DNA of 64,000 nucleotides. Origin: Poronia punctata (Eukaryota; Ascomycota; Sordariomycetes; Xylariales; Xylariaceae). Shown here one piece after another: positions 46,761-59,100 of the stretch. Within the stretch, counting starts at the first letter, position 1, and each line of letters opens with the position of its first letter. The notes beneath the pieces are model-generated. The model was not told where the DNA came from. It saw only the letters and a program-made list of their open reading frames with translations, and did no database searches. The stretch covers positions 1 through 64,000 of the forward strand of contig MU401615.1 of the NCBI GenBank assembly GCA_022579005.1, given 5' to 3'. A program made the translations under genes and the position numbers.

Positions 46761-49640
46761 TCTTGTAACAGCAAGGAAATGACCTGCGATCTGGTTTTAG
46801 ATGCAGGGGCAAGGGGGCAAAAGTATTGTATGCCAATATGCCAATACAGTTATATCTTCTTTTTTTTCAACCATCCAAAAGAAGAAATGTACGGATATGA
46901 CGGTTGGAGCAAAGAGCCCCAATCGTACACTTTTGACCACTTAGATGTTCTTTCAAGCGTCATGACGACAGGCAACAATCTGTGATTTGATTCCCTTGGG
47001 AAGGAAAATCATGTAGGGCTTGGGTTGTGCAGAAAACACATGCCAATATACTATTACAGTCGTTAAGGCTTGCGCTTGCAGTGCGCAAGCAGGACTGGAA
47101 GTCTCGGTTAAGGGCTTAGGCAAGCAAACCCCCCCAGTCGTAACGCTTCGACATGTTCAGTATAGTCGAAAGTCGCTTTGGGACGACTGTAGGCGAGAGA
47201 CTTATGGAAGTCTGTCTCTAGAGTGAAATCACCTTGGACGGTTTCAGACAAGGCGGGAGTGTTTTGGTTTGATGCCCCTTGAAGGACCAGATTGTGGCGG
47301 AAAGCTGTGTAAGACAATGTTCCCCTCTTGGTGGTCGTCAACACGGCTATATCGGAATGGATATAGCCGTGCTCTACCTCTTTGCCTCTCACACACGCAG
47401 TATGAATGAGCATTTGTATCCGTACAGAGCGACCATAATGAACCATGGGGCGAGGTATACCGGTACCAAGACCACTGTTTTGATCTGTTGGTTGCGACAT
47501 TGATACTCGTATGACAAATTGGAAGAGAGGCGGGTAGCTGTTCCGAGGACGGGGGCGAAGCGAACAGAGAGACGCGTATGCTGCTGTCCTGTATGAGCTT
47601 CCGGTTCTTAACGCGGCTTGGTGTTATATCGCGTAAAGGAAGCGCAGGCGGGGAGGGGAAATAAAGGCCTGGGTAATAGATTTCTTTCCGAGAATACTTT
47701 CTGTGTGCCTGATGTTTGTGACGGGCAAGAAAGCAAATATTGCGACTTCAAAGGTTCTAAAACAAGTCTCAATCACCTATGAAATCGTCGAAAAAGGGAG
47801 GAGAAGAAAAGCGATAGGTGGGTAAAATTTATCGCTGCTTCATGAAATGGCCATCTGAGGCATTTCATATATCCTGCAAGGCATTTGTTGCTCCGAATGG
47901 TGTGTCTAGGAGTTGCAAATCCCTGCTAAGTCCACAGGAAACCAAGACACGTGTTTCTTGGTGGATTCCTCGATGACTACCGGTATGAATTTGGCAAATT
48001 CGAGTAGCATCCCCAAGGATCACAGCCAGGCTATATGACGTAAAGAGAGCATCGTAAAGGTTGTCTTGGTTTCGAGGACCAAGGGGTTACAACCGCGGGG
48101 AGTTTGTCCCAAAGGCTCATACAGCGATATACCGTATACGCCTTTATCACTCAGAGCCATGACGAGTATGCCAAAGCCCGAACGAGAGAAGTATGTCTGT
48201 GGGCTCTCTTTCAGAAGAGACCACGTTGCGTGTCTCTACTTATACGATCCCAAGGGGTTACATAGTGTACTGTTCCCTTTTTTCTTGATCGATATAGACC
48301 TCAGAAAGCGCGTCGACGTCTCTCTGAGAAGATAGAATGTGCAGGTATTGCCATTCAATTTGTTGTTTTTATTGTTTGCCAACGGACAGACGGCCTCAAA
48401 TCCTGGAGCTCTTGACGGTGACATGTTCTTCTTCCAGCCGCAGCGGACCACACACACAGATGTTCTCTATGGCATCTCTCGGCAATGAACTCTCTTTTTT
48501 CTTCCGCCGCAGAATTTTTCCTTCATCTCTTTGATCGCTAAATGTTGATGTACCGATCGACGTGATATGGCAAGCAAATGGTGGTGTGTTGCAAAGCTTT
48601 CGGGGAAAAGAGCGGACGGAACCGACAGAAGTTCATTATATGGAGTCGGAAGGCCCCGGGCCATGAGAATGGTAATTCCAAGTCTGAGGTGCTCTAGACT
48701 TTTAATTCTCTCCACAGCACGCGTGATATCTTCAACGCGGTGTGCGGCCCCCAATCACCCCACAAAAAGGCGCACAATAGGCCAAGAGCTAGTCGTCTTC
48801 AAGTTCGTCTCGCTTTAGACCGATAACAAAGCCATAAGGCCTTCGTCTTCAACGGTTCCTGCATATTTCGAACCGCCCGCCAGTGAGTTGGTCACGTCTC
48901 GAGGTTCCCCATGAGCCCGGCACCCGCAAGCATGTCTCTGCATAAAGGCAGAAAAGCTCTAGCTTAGGCGTCACTCCAAAGCTGGTTTTGGCCTTAGAGC
49001 ATGGTACCCGGGCGATTTGTTGATGCCAAAGCCGAGAGAGACGAATAAAAAGGTGCGGGATGGATAGATTCCCGAACCAAGGTGTATATGACACCATTAT
49101 AGGGAGACAACCCACGGTCCCGATCCTTTACAGCGACGGATATTTGACCGAGGATGACAAAGTGCAGTCGGGTGTCTTCAGTGTTGTGGTAAACATTGCT
49201 CCCCTAAGGTGCTGGGCTGGTCGAGTGCTTTGAAGTGTAATGTCCCAAAGCACTGCTTTCCCAGATCGGGGTTTCGAAGAGGGAAAGCATAGCTCTCCGC
49301 AAGCGTTCATCTCCTATCCTTCAAGATAGGAGATCACCCAGCCCCAGAAGAGGACAACCAGGAAGGAAACAACTATGCTCGCAAGGATACAAAACATGTG
49401 TGTTTTGTGTTTAGGCCGTGAGAGCAGTCTGTGATTATGGTTTTTCTGCCCATGGTGGAAGAAACACCCGCAGCAGAGCAGATGCAGAGGGGAGAGAAAA
49501 CAAGATGGAGAAGTAGGTGTTAGTGGAGAGAGTGTGTGTTGCTTGCTGAGAGAGAATATCGAGGTATGAAGGAGGGTTCCGGGCCTCATATTTATACACA
49601 AGCAAGGTCGCACAATTTCCCTGGAACTTGACAGTCGTCA
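46761..49640. other. ORF-poor region rich in short perfect hairpins
   Basis: No recognisable gene. Perfect stem-loops are at 47068-47090 (8 bp), 47342-47371 (11-bp stem, 8-nt loop), 47842-47868 (8 bp), 47941-47962 (7 bp), 48065-48083 (6 bp), 48205-48220 (6 bp) and 49309-49334 (10-bp stem, 6-nt loop). Short frames such as minus 47108-47500 or minus 48467-48754 have no family features. The region may be a non-coding transcript or decayed repeats. Confidence 0.55.
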
Positions 49641-50532
49641 TTACATTAGAATGCTGTTGGATTCATAGCTAGGCATCTCGGGACCGGAAACAGGAATTCA
49701 CATCCCGAGTATTCTGTTTGTTGGGAATGCCTCATGATTCAGAATCACGATATAGGACGACCGGTGCAGGGAGTATCCAAGCTGTAGACCAGAAGAGCAC
49801 GTTTCGTAGTAAATGTTTGCCTTGGACAAGATATTGATCGGTATGAAGGGAGACCGTCTACGAGATTCTGCGAGACCCTGTTACAATATCAGACTCCAGA
49901 AGTTGACTCACAAGAATGGAGTTTTCTTGAACTTTAGCCTAGTATGGTGAATATTATATCATTGAAGCAAGGATGATGTAGCTCTGTAAGCGTTACACGA
50001 CATGCCATGCAACTGTCCTCTGTTATGCATTTCTTGGGGTGATACTGCTTCTGTTACCTTGTACGTCACATGTGAATGCCGAGGGCATGATACTCGATAG
50101 AAAATACCATTCCAGTCGTCACGTTGTGAGATGCAAACGACAAACAGCGGCTAGGGCGTTTCTGTTGGCCGTACTTACATGTAAGAAAGGAACGGATGGG
50201 ACTTTGTTCATCAAATTCACTTGATACTAGGTAGGTACCTACCCTCAAACAACTTGACCCGATACGGCCCGTCAGGTCTATCTGGCACTTGACTCTAGGT
50301 CAGATTAACCTTCTCGCTTATTTTGGATTAGCGGGCTACTATATTTGGCTCCCGTGGTAAGCTAGTTACCGGCTTGGCATGCATATACACGTTGTACAAT
50401 TCTGGGGTTTGTACAATATTTTTGTGTCCGATGTCGAGATGAAATATGAATCACCAAAACACGCAAGATTCAGTGTCTCTTGTAAGTTTACCTATCGTGT
50501 CAAATAGTTTCAACTTAGTCTAATCTTTTATA
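49641..50532. other. Intergenic, no gene seen
   Basis: Ordinary spacer before the DUF3632 stop, with a GGTAGGTACCTACC palindrome at 50230-50243. Confidence 0.6.
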
Positions 50533-51468
50533 CTACCCCTGAATATTCCGCATTACATCCGCAGCAGTTGCCGCCGCCTCCTTTACAAAACTATCAGACT
50601 CATTTTTCCGAATCTTCATAAACCTGTTCCGCCAGAATTCCCATCGATCCAGGGGATGGTCAAAATGCCTAGCGACAGACGGGATATCTCTCTTGTTCAA
50701 GCCTCGAAGCTCATCATTGACAAGACCATCATATAGCCTCTTGCCGTTATGTTGAATCCAGCAAGCAGCTGCCGGGATATGGAAATCGAGCTTGAGTTGC
50801 CCGTCTGCCTCGCCATCATTCCCAGCTTCTACCTCATCACTCGGGCCTGGTTCCTTTTCCAGTGCCCTGATGAGATATTGAAAGGCATGTTTCCACTGGA
50901 ATAGCCCCGCCGCTACCAATTGCGATTCTACGTTTTGAATCTTGACGTAAATGTCGCGGCGACGCGTCCTGTCTGCATCGTCCGATGCCCTCCGCGTGAT
51001 CATCCCGGGCTGCATCCAGTGCGCGTCATACCATACCATTTCGATCCAGGGCAACCTTCTCCACGATCGCGGCTTCCCTTCGTCGTCTAGCGCCTCGCCT
51101 CGATGAATGTGACCCGGCACCTTTGTTATCGCGACCAGGAGGGACACGAGATCTTGGGTACGGCTCGACGGCCACTCTACCAGGGCAGTAGTCATCAAGT
51201 CCCATAGCTGACCCAACGCTGCCGCATCATCTGAATAGTCGCCTAGCTCGGGGATGGGGGACTCTGTGATGGGGCGGGTGATCAGATTTGCTGCAGCTTC
51301 TGTGCTGATTTCCCCGTCGTGGTAGGCTTTGAGGGCTTTGACTTCTTGGTCGTGAAATGACCTGAGCGCCGCATTTTTCGTGTTTTGGCTATGTTTGCTC
51401 GTCTGGGCGGAAAACCATGAATCGGGGACTTGTGGTTGGTCATCGGGAAGTAAGTTGTAATCTGCCAT
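50533..51468 (-). CDS. DUF3632-type fungal protein
   Basis: A single exon of 311 residues. The order of features fits the fungal DUF3632 family. A helix with EVKALKAYHDGEISTEAAAN precedes ALGQLWDLMTTALVEWPSSRTQDLVSLL. WRRLPWIEMVWYDAHW follows, then a region with FQWKHAFQYLIRALE. The C-terminal part includes ACWIQHNGKRLYDGL and ARHFDHPLDRWEFWRNRFMKI. The function of the family is unknown. No signal peptide or catalytic motif is seen. The start at 51468 is the only ATG before the conserved part. It faces away from the RNase gene. Confidence 0.75.
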   Translation of the reverse strand: MADYNLLPDDQPQVPDSWFSAQTSKHSQNTKNAALRSFHDQEVKALKAYHDGEISTEAAANLITRPITESPIPELGDYSDDAAALGQLWDLMTTALVEWPSSRTQDLVSLLVAITKVPGHIHRGEALDDEGKPRSWRRLPWIEMVWYDAHWMQPGMITRRASDDADRTRRRDIYVKIQNVESQLVAAGLFQWKHAFQYLIRALEKEPGPSDEVEAGNDGEADGQLKLDFHIPAAACWIQHNGKRLYDGLVNDELRGLNKRDIPSVARHFDHPLDRWEFWRNRFMKIRKNESDSFVKEAAATAADVMRNIQG

Positions 51469-52805
51469 TCTTGTTGGTGTTACTTGTTCTTTTGACTTGT
51501 TATTGTAGTGTATTCAATATTGTAATTTGTGTGTATTGTGCAAGAGAGGTAAGATGATGTGTATATGAATCGATTTCGTATGAAAATATATAGATATATT
51601 TCATAGGAGTAAGGCAATGACAACCACTTTTATAAGTATGAAGAAGTTTGTACTTGTCCTAAACTTTTCGTTGCCCTGCTGCCTACCAAACCATCCAGCC
51701 GGACCTTCCAGATCGTGGCTAAAGAGACGTTGACGCGATGCGAAGTGACGTCACGGCAAATGACTGTGGCACAGCCCCGATGATCTCGACAACCTTTATT
51801 GTCAGGGCAATGCGGGATCTCTAGACTTCAGGACGTCGGGTAAGACTAGGACTGTATTCGGACGACTGGGGCTCTTAACAACAGAAAGGAACCTCATTAC
51901 AAAAAATTACTTGCCGTGGTTGCCTATGAAGGGACAGAATAATACGACGTGTAATCCACGTGCAATTGTTATTATCTAACAACATCCTAATCTTCACCGT
52001 CAGCTATTAATTATAGTAAGGTCGTCCGTTTATAATGTAAGTATTCAAAATACTCCGGTCAGGTCCAATTTCTCAACCTAGCCCACTTGTCGATCGTTTC
52101 TCTTGCATAAACCACAGCCAGGCACATGGTTCGTCAGCCTGTCGAGTAGGTACCGGCATACATCTGCCGCAAGGCTGCATTCTATAAAAGCCGGGGGACC
52201 GGGTAGTATGCCGATCTTTAACTGCCCGGGTTGATGATCAACTTGGTAATATACATAATAGGATATACTATGTACATGGTACATGTAAACCTAGACTACC
52301 GGTATACTGTCCCACCGTACGTGCTGTATCTACACGTACACGTATTAATAGTCGTAGCCCTTTCTATCTTTGCGGCTGATTTTCATGCACAAAACCTTGC
52401 ACATCTAGATATTTAGGTACTTGTATATTCCTTTTACGACCAAGATCGTCAAGATAGAATCCCACTACGAGTATTGCTGCCATTCGAATGTCGGTTATAA
52501 ATTGGGAGCGAAAACCCCCGGAAAGGATTGTAATCGGACCCTGTACGAGTATGCACCCCTGGATCGTATACAGCTGTGCCTCACCACCGGCCAGGAGGCC
52601 GTGTCAAGCTTATGTTCTTGTCGGCTACGACACTTTGAGAGGAAGCCATGATTACGGCAGTGATAACAGTATATAGAGCAGAGTGAATCCCCTCGAACGA
52701 CATACTCATTTTCAACAGAAACTTCCAAGTTATCGTATTCACCTTGAAGAGTCTTCAACACTAATAGGATATACCTACCTCCAAACTCACTATAACTTAT
52801 TCATC
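51469..52805. other. Divergent intergenic region
   Basis: The shared upstream region of the DUF3632 gene and the RNase gene. Frames here (for example 52078-52284 and 52495-52761) are weak and lack motifs. Confidence 0.55.
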
Positions 52806-53459
52806 ATGAGACTAATCACCGCCGTGTCCTTCCTCCCCCTGGCTCTGGCCGCCCCTTTCGATCTCGTCCCAAAGACTCTCCCTGACCACACGCCTGTGAA
52901 TGTCCCCAATAAAGACGACTTTGACGTCAACTGCGGTAAGGATATAATCCAAAAACCACGCATAAACTTGGGAACGATGATATTCTGGCCTGTGGATTAA
53001 TAACTAGGCGGAACCACCATTGTGGCACAAGATATCGTCAATGCCGTATCATGGGGCACGAACCTCCAACGTGCCGGCCAAACTGTCGGCAGTAAGTTGT
53101 CATTATTATTTATCTGTCACGTTCCACTTACACCCAACATATTCAAACTACCTACTTACCTAACACACTATAACCTAGACAACAAATACCCCCATTTGTA
53201 CGGCAACAGCGAGGATTTCGAATGGGCGGACCCTGCCTGTGATTCAAACTCTAGGAACCGGGAATTGTTCCCCGTCATCAAGGGAGGCACGTATGACGGC
53301 ACCGAAGGAATCGGCAGGAGATTTCGGGTTATCTATGTCCATGATCCCAACTCGCAGACGGATAGTCAAGGGAACCCTACGGCTACCTATTGTGGAACTA
53401 TCTATCATGCCGATCACAGCAATGACTTCAAGGGTTGTGATGTGGTGCAAAGGTCTTAG
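52806..53459 (+). CDS. Secreted guanyl-specific ribonuclease (RNase T1/N1 family)
   Basis: Three exons, 52806-52935, 53008-53091 and 53179-53459, give 164 residues. The start MRLITAVSFLPLALAAPF is a signal peptide. The mature part has the family order: NKYPHLYGN (catalytic-type His about 77), RELFPVIKGGTYDG (Glu about 100), IGRRFRVIYV (Arg about 118-121) and CGTIYHADH (His about 148). Relatives cleave RNA after G in the extracellular space. It is longer than classic T1 (about 104 residues) because of an N-terminal stretch and an insertion near SQTDSQGNP. Four Cys are visible. Its role could be nutrition or interaction with other organisms; the sequence does not say which. It converges on the cysteine-rich gene. 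Confidence 0.85.
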
Positions 53460-53838
53460 CCTACAGAAGGTTTTCTGCTGGTTTTCCTGGGATATTTTTT
53501 TCTCCTTTGGGGATTAGGGACAGAGTTGGATATAGGGGTATTATGAGATGAGAGACGTATGGTCAGCATGTATAACCTAAGTAAACCAACACTTTTTCTT
53601 ATCATCACAATATCATCTTCCTACAAGGGTGTATACTATAGTGATATCACTTTGTACAACTATGTCGAGTTGCCCCAACATGATCATACTATCACCTAGT
53701 CCACGTTCCACTTTTCAATACTATCAAGGCTCAGTTGATATTCTAACCCAGCCTACGCAGGTATCACCTTATGCCCCTCATATATCACCAAAGTTGAACA
53801 TTCTGACCTTGTACACGCCACTCCATACTGACTCCAAT
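53460..53838. other. Convergent spacer, no gene seen
   Basis: The 3' flanks of the RNase and the cysteine-rich protein genes meet here. The frame at 53629-53877 is not credible. Confidence 0.6.
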
Positions 53839-54811
53839 CTAAGCGCAGACCCCATTCGTGCATATGAAATCATCTGAACAATCGTCATAAGTACTGCAAG
53901 AGCAACCTAGATCACAAAACACAAATTTAGTTCAACGTCTCCCTTCATCTTCCCAAAATAGATAAAACGTACCTTGACAATGTCCTTCCCAAGAACATCC
54001 CGTCTGGCAACCACTACCACCACCATCACCACCATCACCACCATCACCTCCACCATTACCGCCACAATAACTCGAGGGGTTATTATTAGGGTAGATGTTT
54101 CCGGTATTACAAGTTCCAGAACTGAAAAGTGGTGTTTCTAGTAGACCCCAGTCAGTCAAGCAAAGTCAATATTGGAGGTGGAAAAGGAAAGAAAAAAAAC
54201 TTACCATCAACCTCCAAATCCCTAGCCGGATCCCTGATAATACTCTGCGTCCCATCAGGCGTGAGCCTATTCTCGCATTCGACCTGGGCATCTCCGCCAT
54301 TATTCGAATTTCCCGTAAAGACGTCTACCCATTCGCCGGTATCTTTTTTTCTTATTGTTAGCACACAACAACACATTTCCCACTTCCTGTCCTCTTCCCT
54401 CTTTCCTGTACCCGACTCCCCACCCCCCTTAAGAAGGGAAGGAAAAGAAAGACACCAAAAAAAAAAAAAAAGAGAAGGGGGAAAGAAAAAGAAAAAAAAA
54501 AAAAAAAAAAAAAAACACTCACCACAAGCAGCACAAGTATCCTCATTCCTAATATACTTCTTCAAATACGGGGCATAAACAATCTCGCATTCCCCGTACG
54601 AACTCCCCACTCTAGACGCAAACGTCAACGGATCATCATATGTTCCCGTCCCGCCCGCATGGTATCCTCTTGCTCCGCAACTGAATGCTATCGCGTCCGA
54701 GCCGGCCGGGTCGTTGTCAGGGACGCCGTAAAAGGTCGTCTTTGCGCCCGTTGTGATTGTGCAGGCTGCTGATAGACCTGTAGAGGCTAGGAGGAGGGGG
54801 AGGTAATGCAT
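53839..54811 (-). CDS. Small secreted cysteine-rich protein
   Basis: Four exons, 54811-54523, 54342-54205, 54137-53973 and 53906-53839, give 219 residues. Residues 1-17 (MHYLPLLLASTGLSAAC) look like a signal peptide. The first domain has TTFYGVPDNDPAGSDAIAF, HAGGTGTYDDPLTFAS, CEIVYAPYLKKYIRNEDTC and TGEWVDVFTGN, a secreted fungal domain I have seen as a type but cannot name. A Gly/Asp-rich hinge (GGGDGGDGGDGGG) follows. The last 35 or so residues form a compact Cys motif (CQTGCSWEGHC, CSCSTYDDCSDDFIC). The intron 54522-54343 contains a 24-nt A/T homopolymer and the branch GCTAAC. An effector, carbohydrate-binding or wall-associated role is possible but unproven. Confidence 0.78.
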
Positions 54812-56102
54812 TTTGAAGAAAAGGACCGATGGAAGGGGGAGGTGGAGGTGGAGATAGAGGTTGAGTTTGGGAAATTGCTGTTGATGATCGAAAAGTCGAG
54901 AACGTTTTGGGGGGGGGGGGGTCTTATATAGATACATATTGAAATAAAAGGTAAAAAAGCCAAGGTAGGTAGGTAAAGGCGGCATGAATGCAACATTACA
55001 ACCCTTGAGCAGTTTAGGAAGGACGATAGGAGAGCTGAATACATACCTTACACTACCCCCTTAACTACCTATTTACGGCAATACCATATCATACATACAT
55101 CATCAGGTGCCGTCCACCCACTGAATATTGTTGTTGTAACCTGTTGTTCAATCTATGATATTCGGGCAACAACTCTATTCTGACATCCTCTCTTGGGACG
55201 GGACGAGTTGCTTTTTCTTGCTGTCGTCAGCAGAAGTAATACCCGAATAGCCTTTCAACTACTCGCCTTCCTCTATGGTAAAAGTAAAAGTCTGATAAAT
55301 AAGCTTACCTTACCTTACCTTCTACACATATGGTCAAATGGTAGCGTAACACAAATACGTGCATGCAAGAGTCCACGCGCTATGGGGACTCGGTTATGCA
55401 AGTGACAATTGCGGCTTTTATCTGATTCCTTGTTATGTCTGTAACTCAACTTAAAGCCTAGTTCTTTCAGGGCCCTGTGGATATTCCCCCTGTACCCCAC
55501 GATATTCGACCCTATACTTATTATAGATTATCATCTCGCGGGTAATGATGCCCAAGACAGATTTCTCCACCTGCATGTCTTCCAGTCGCTTAACCCAACG
55601 CGCTTGCACTTATGAGGCAGTTGCGACATCTGTGCTAAAGTAAGTAAACCTCATCTATTCACAGAGGAAGGACCGAGGTCTGATAGAAACCCGACGAGAA
55701 CACCATCATGGTTTCAATAGAATAATGTTTCTTGTAACGAATTCCAGCAGCAAATAGCTACTGGTATAGAACAAAGCAACGCCTATCTAATGCATTAGGT
55801 TTCTTTTCTGTCCCACCTTCTCAGTTCTTGCTGCCCATTGCCGACCGCCCTCCAATCGTACAAGCTGAGCTCATTGCTGAAGCGCGCCGTGACGGTAACC
55901 TAGTATTGCCCAAGATGCTCAAAGATGCCGAAGAAAACGCCCCGCATCCACATGAACCCCGTGCTCAAGGGCATATCTACACCCATAAAAATAATCATGG
56001 AAAAGCAACGCAACCGTGAGAAACCAGATCAACAAGGTAGCTAGTCTAGCTTATCCTGACCAGCTACGCTTACATCATCGCATAACGACGGCTAGGTGTA
56101 AA
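54812..56102. other. Intergenic with a possible coding fragment
   Basis: A plus-strand frame near 55825-56019 (LPIADRPPIVQAELIAEARR, then NLVLPKMLKDAEENAPHPHE) follows a CTCAG acceptor-like site and has protein-like composition. An upstream frame from 55545 ends at a GTAAGT site at 55640, but the phases do not match. It may be a small unrecognised gene. The rest shows no signal. Confidence 0.3.
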
Positions 56103-59100
56103 TCACTCGGAATCTTCCATATCCATGGCATTCCGCTCTGCTTCAAAACTCTCTGCCGTGATACTGACGTTGCCACGCTCCCGTTGTCGATCCTTCTTGG
56201 ATCCTTCCTCCTCATCGGCGTTTGTGAGATCTAGGAATATCTTATCCACCACTCTATCGTCTTCTGGCTGACTCTCGTGTAATTTGGATGATCGTCGGAA
56301 ACTCTTCCCACGCCTCGAATCCCATACATCCGGTCCGTATACATCTTCAGCACGTCGACGGCCATTTTCTGTCTTTTTGAGGATTTCAAGCACCTTTTCG
56401 CGATCGGCCCCCGTCGCATGAATGAGGTCTTCGTCTTGACCCTGCAGTATACGGTCCTCTAAAGTCATACTGGCGTCTGACGGGACGAGCCTAGGCCCTT
56501 GACCGTTGCTGCCTGCAGACATGAAGAATTCGGGATGTAAGCTGGGGCCGCCCTCAGCTTCCATGGTATCAGGCCGTAGAGAGGACCCTGGCCGGCTCGA
56601 CGAGGCCGAGCCAGCACTGGGAGGCGGGTGTCCGTGGTTCGTCGCTGTCAGCGACGGTGTCGACGGCTGTGAACCGCGGTAGAACGGATGACCATTGGAC
56701 CCAAGCGAATGTGAAGGGCTTGTATTATGCCCTGGCATGTGCGATATGCTAGAAGCCGCAGCTGAATGAGCCTGCGCCGCTTCTGCATTCTGTGCTTTGC
56801 GCTTTAAACTATTGGCCTTGCCTTTTATAGGCTCGGGTAGGTCGTCAGGATCATCCACCCCGTACTGCATGAGCAACTTCTGGAGCTTTGTCGGTCTAGG
56901 TTTCCTGGTACTCTTGGAAACTTCAAAAAGTGGGGGTGGCTGGGGAGCCACGGGATGCCACTTGTGTAGTTCTTGTCGGAAGAAGTTTGTCTCGTGAGAC
57001 AATAGAATCTCGGCGCCTTCAATCTTTCGTAGATAGAAGCGCTGCGTATCCGCTTCCGACGCTGTGGTGAGGCCGTTGTTGCAAAAGCCCGATATATGTT
57101 GTCTGAATTCCAGCGCCTTTTCAATAATCTTTTGCAAAACCTCCTCTTCTTCCGGTTGGAAAGGGAGGTTGGGAATCTCTTCCTGCCAGGCTATCAAGTC
57201 CTCAAGTTTGGGCCGAGCGGCATCCCGCGGGATCTTGACTCTCCAGTCGCAGATGGGACAGGTGTACTTGTCATCCTCCTTGACCTTACCCCGCGCAATC
57301 TTGAGACATTTCCCGTGATACCACTCATGGCAGAGCTCGCATTCAATCATCAACCCTGCCTCAGTCCTGCGGCAGATGCAGAACACCTCTCTGGGAGTAG
57401 GATCTTCCCATTGCCGATTGGATTTAAGTTCTCTCTCTTCGCTAGTGGCCCGAGAAGAAGGTTCGGCTGGTAATCGAGGTTTGTCACTAACAATATCGAA
57501 ACAGTCGAGGTTGCGGTCGTGAACGTAATCCATGTGGCTCTTCAGAATATGAAGAGGAGCGTTTGTCTTGCCAAACAACTTTTTGCCTTTCCGCATCCAG
57601 TCTTCATGGCGTCTTTGTTCCTTCTCAAGGTCGATTGTCCCGGCAGGTTTCGAGTTCAATTCGTCCACCTTTTTGAGCACTTCCGCCACCTCGTTATACT
57701 TGGGTCTTTTCTTGTAATCAGGATCGCGGGACCGCTCCGTGAGGTCGATGACTTGTCGATGGGCGTCACGTTGCTTATGCAAGATTTGATCGACGGTACT
57801 TAAGAGGTCGGCCGACACAGGGAGCGAGTTGACCTGTACTTGGCTGGAAAGGGCCTCGAGTTGGGGATAATGAATGGCATCGGCGTTGATCAACTCCATC
57901 GCCTTGGTCTGCCATTGGAGCGCCGCCTGATACTTGTCGTTGTACCACTTCATGTGATCGTTATACAGCGGAATCTCTAGCGCTGCTCCCTGCTGAAGGA
58001 TGGCTTGTACTTCGTCAAGTGTCAGTACCTTGTTCCGGTTCGCCTTGGCATTGTTGCTCCATCGAAGCTGTTTCGCCACGGCCGACAGCTTATCGAGTTC
58101 GGGTATGTCGACATTGAAGGTACGGCCCTCTTCGATAAGCTCTTCGACGGCCTCCTGGGACAGGCCGAGTATGTGTTCTAGGGCCTGCTCTGCTCTTTTT
58201 TGCCAATTGCGTACGTCGGCGGCACGCTCCTGTAGTTGGTGCTTTTCCGGACAGTCGAAGCCTATGCGGTCGGCATCGTCGATTAAGCGGAAGATGTTGT
58301 CGACCTTTCTCATGTCGCGATCCTTTCTGTCTTGATATGTCTGTCCGACAGTTTTGTGGTTTCTGATGAGGGAACCCTTCTCAGTTTTACGGCGGTTCTG
58401 CTGTTTACGCACCGTATAATTAGTCGCTTCTTCGACCCACTCGTTACACCGATCAACAAACTCCCTGAGGGCTGGTAGAGAGGGGAGGTCGTACGGTATT
58501 CGTTCGCCCTCATTGAGCAGAGTGCGCAGCGTCTTGAGTGACGGTGTTGCTTCCTCCTCGAGCAACCTGTCATACTTTTCCTCCCAGGCTTCCGGCATGT
58601 TTGCCTTGTCCGCTACCTTTCGGTATACCTCGTCAAGATTCTCGTTCGTCTTGCGATAGTACATGGCATGTTCTTGACCGATAAAGCGCTGGGATTCCGG
58701 CATGTCGCAGCAGGCATGATAGCCCGCGTGCAATAGGCAGAGGACTTTGCCAGACTTCAGGCATTTAAATCTCGACAGATAAGTAAATGACTTGCAGTAT
58801 GAGCACTGGTACTCCTCTTCTGGCACTTCCTCATCCACAACTTGGAATGTCATCGTACAGTTCGCCTCCGTGGATTGTGACGTAAGGGCACATTGGTGGT
58901 TGCTGTTTTCTAAATGTTTTGCAATGAAGGCATCTCGCTGATCTCGTTCACGCGCATGGATCTTTTCCAGTGCGGGGGCGAGCCATTTGGCCGTCTGGAT
59001 AGTTAGTGAACTGACGGGGACCTCCGCTGCCGTCCATAGAAGTTCGTCGTGAGAGAAACAAGGCTGTCTCCGGAACTGTTGCAACCGTTCCACACCCGCT

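Noticed and set aside
47108..49640. Several 60-130 codon frames on both strands in the hairpin-rich region.
   Set aside because: No family motif, no shared coding frame between repeats, and overlapping frames of similar size on the opposite strand.
54152..54985. A 277-codon frame covering the cysteine-rich gene with a poly-Phe stretch.
   Set aside because: The Phe run is an intronic T tract read through; splicing at 54522-54343 removes it and joins Cys motifs in phase.
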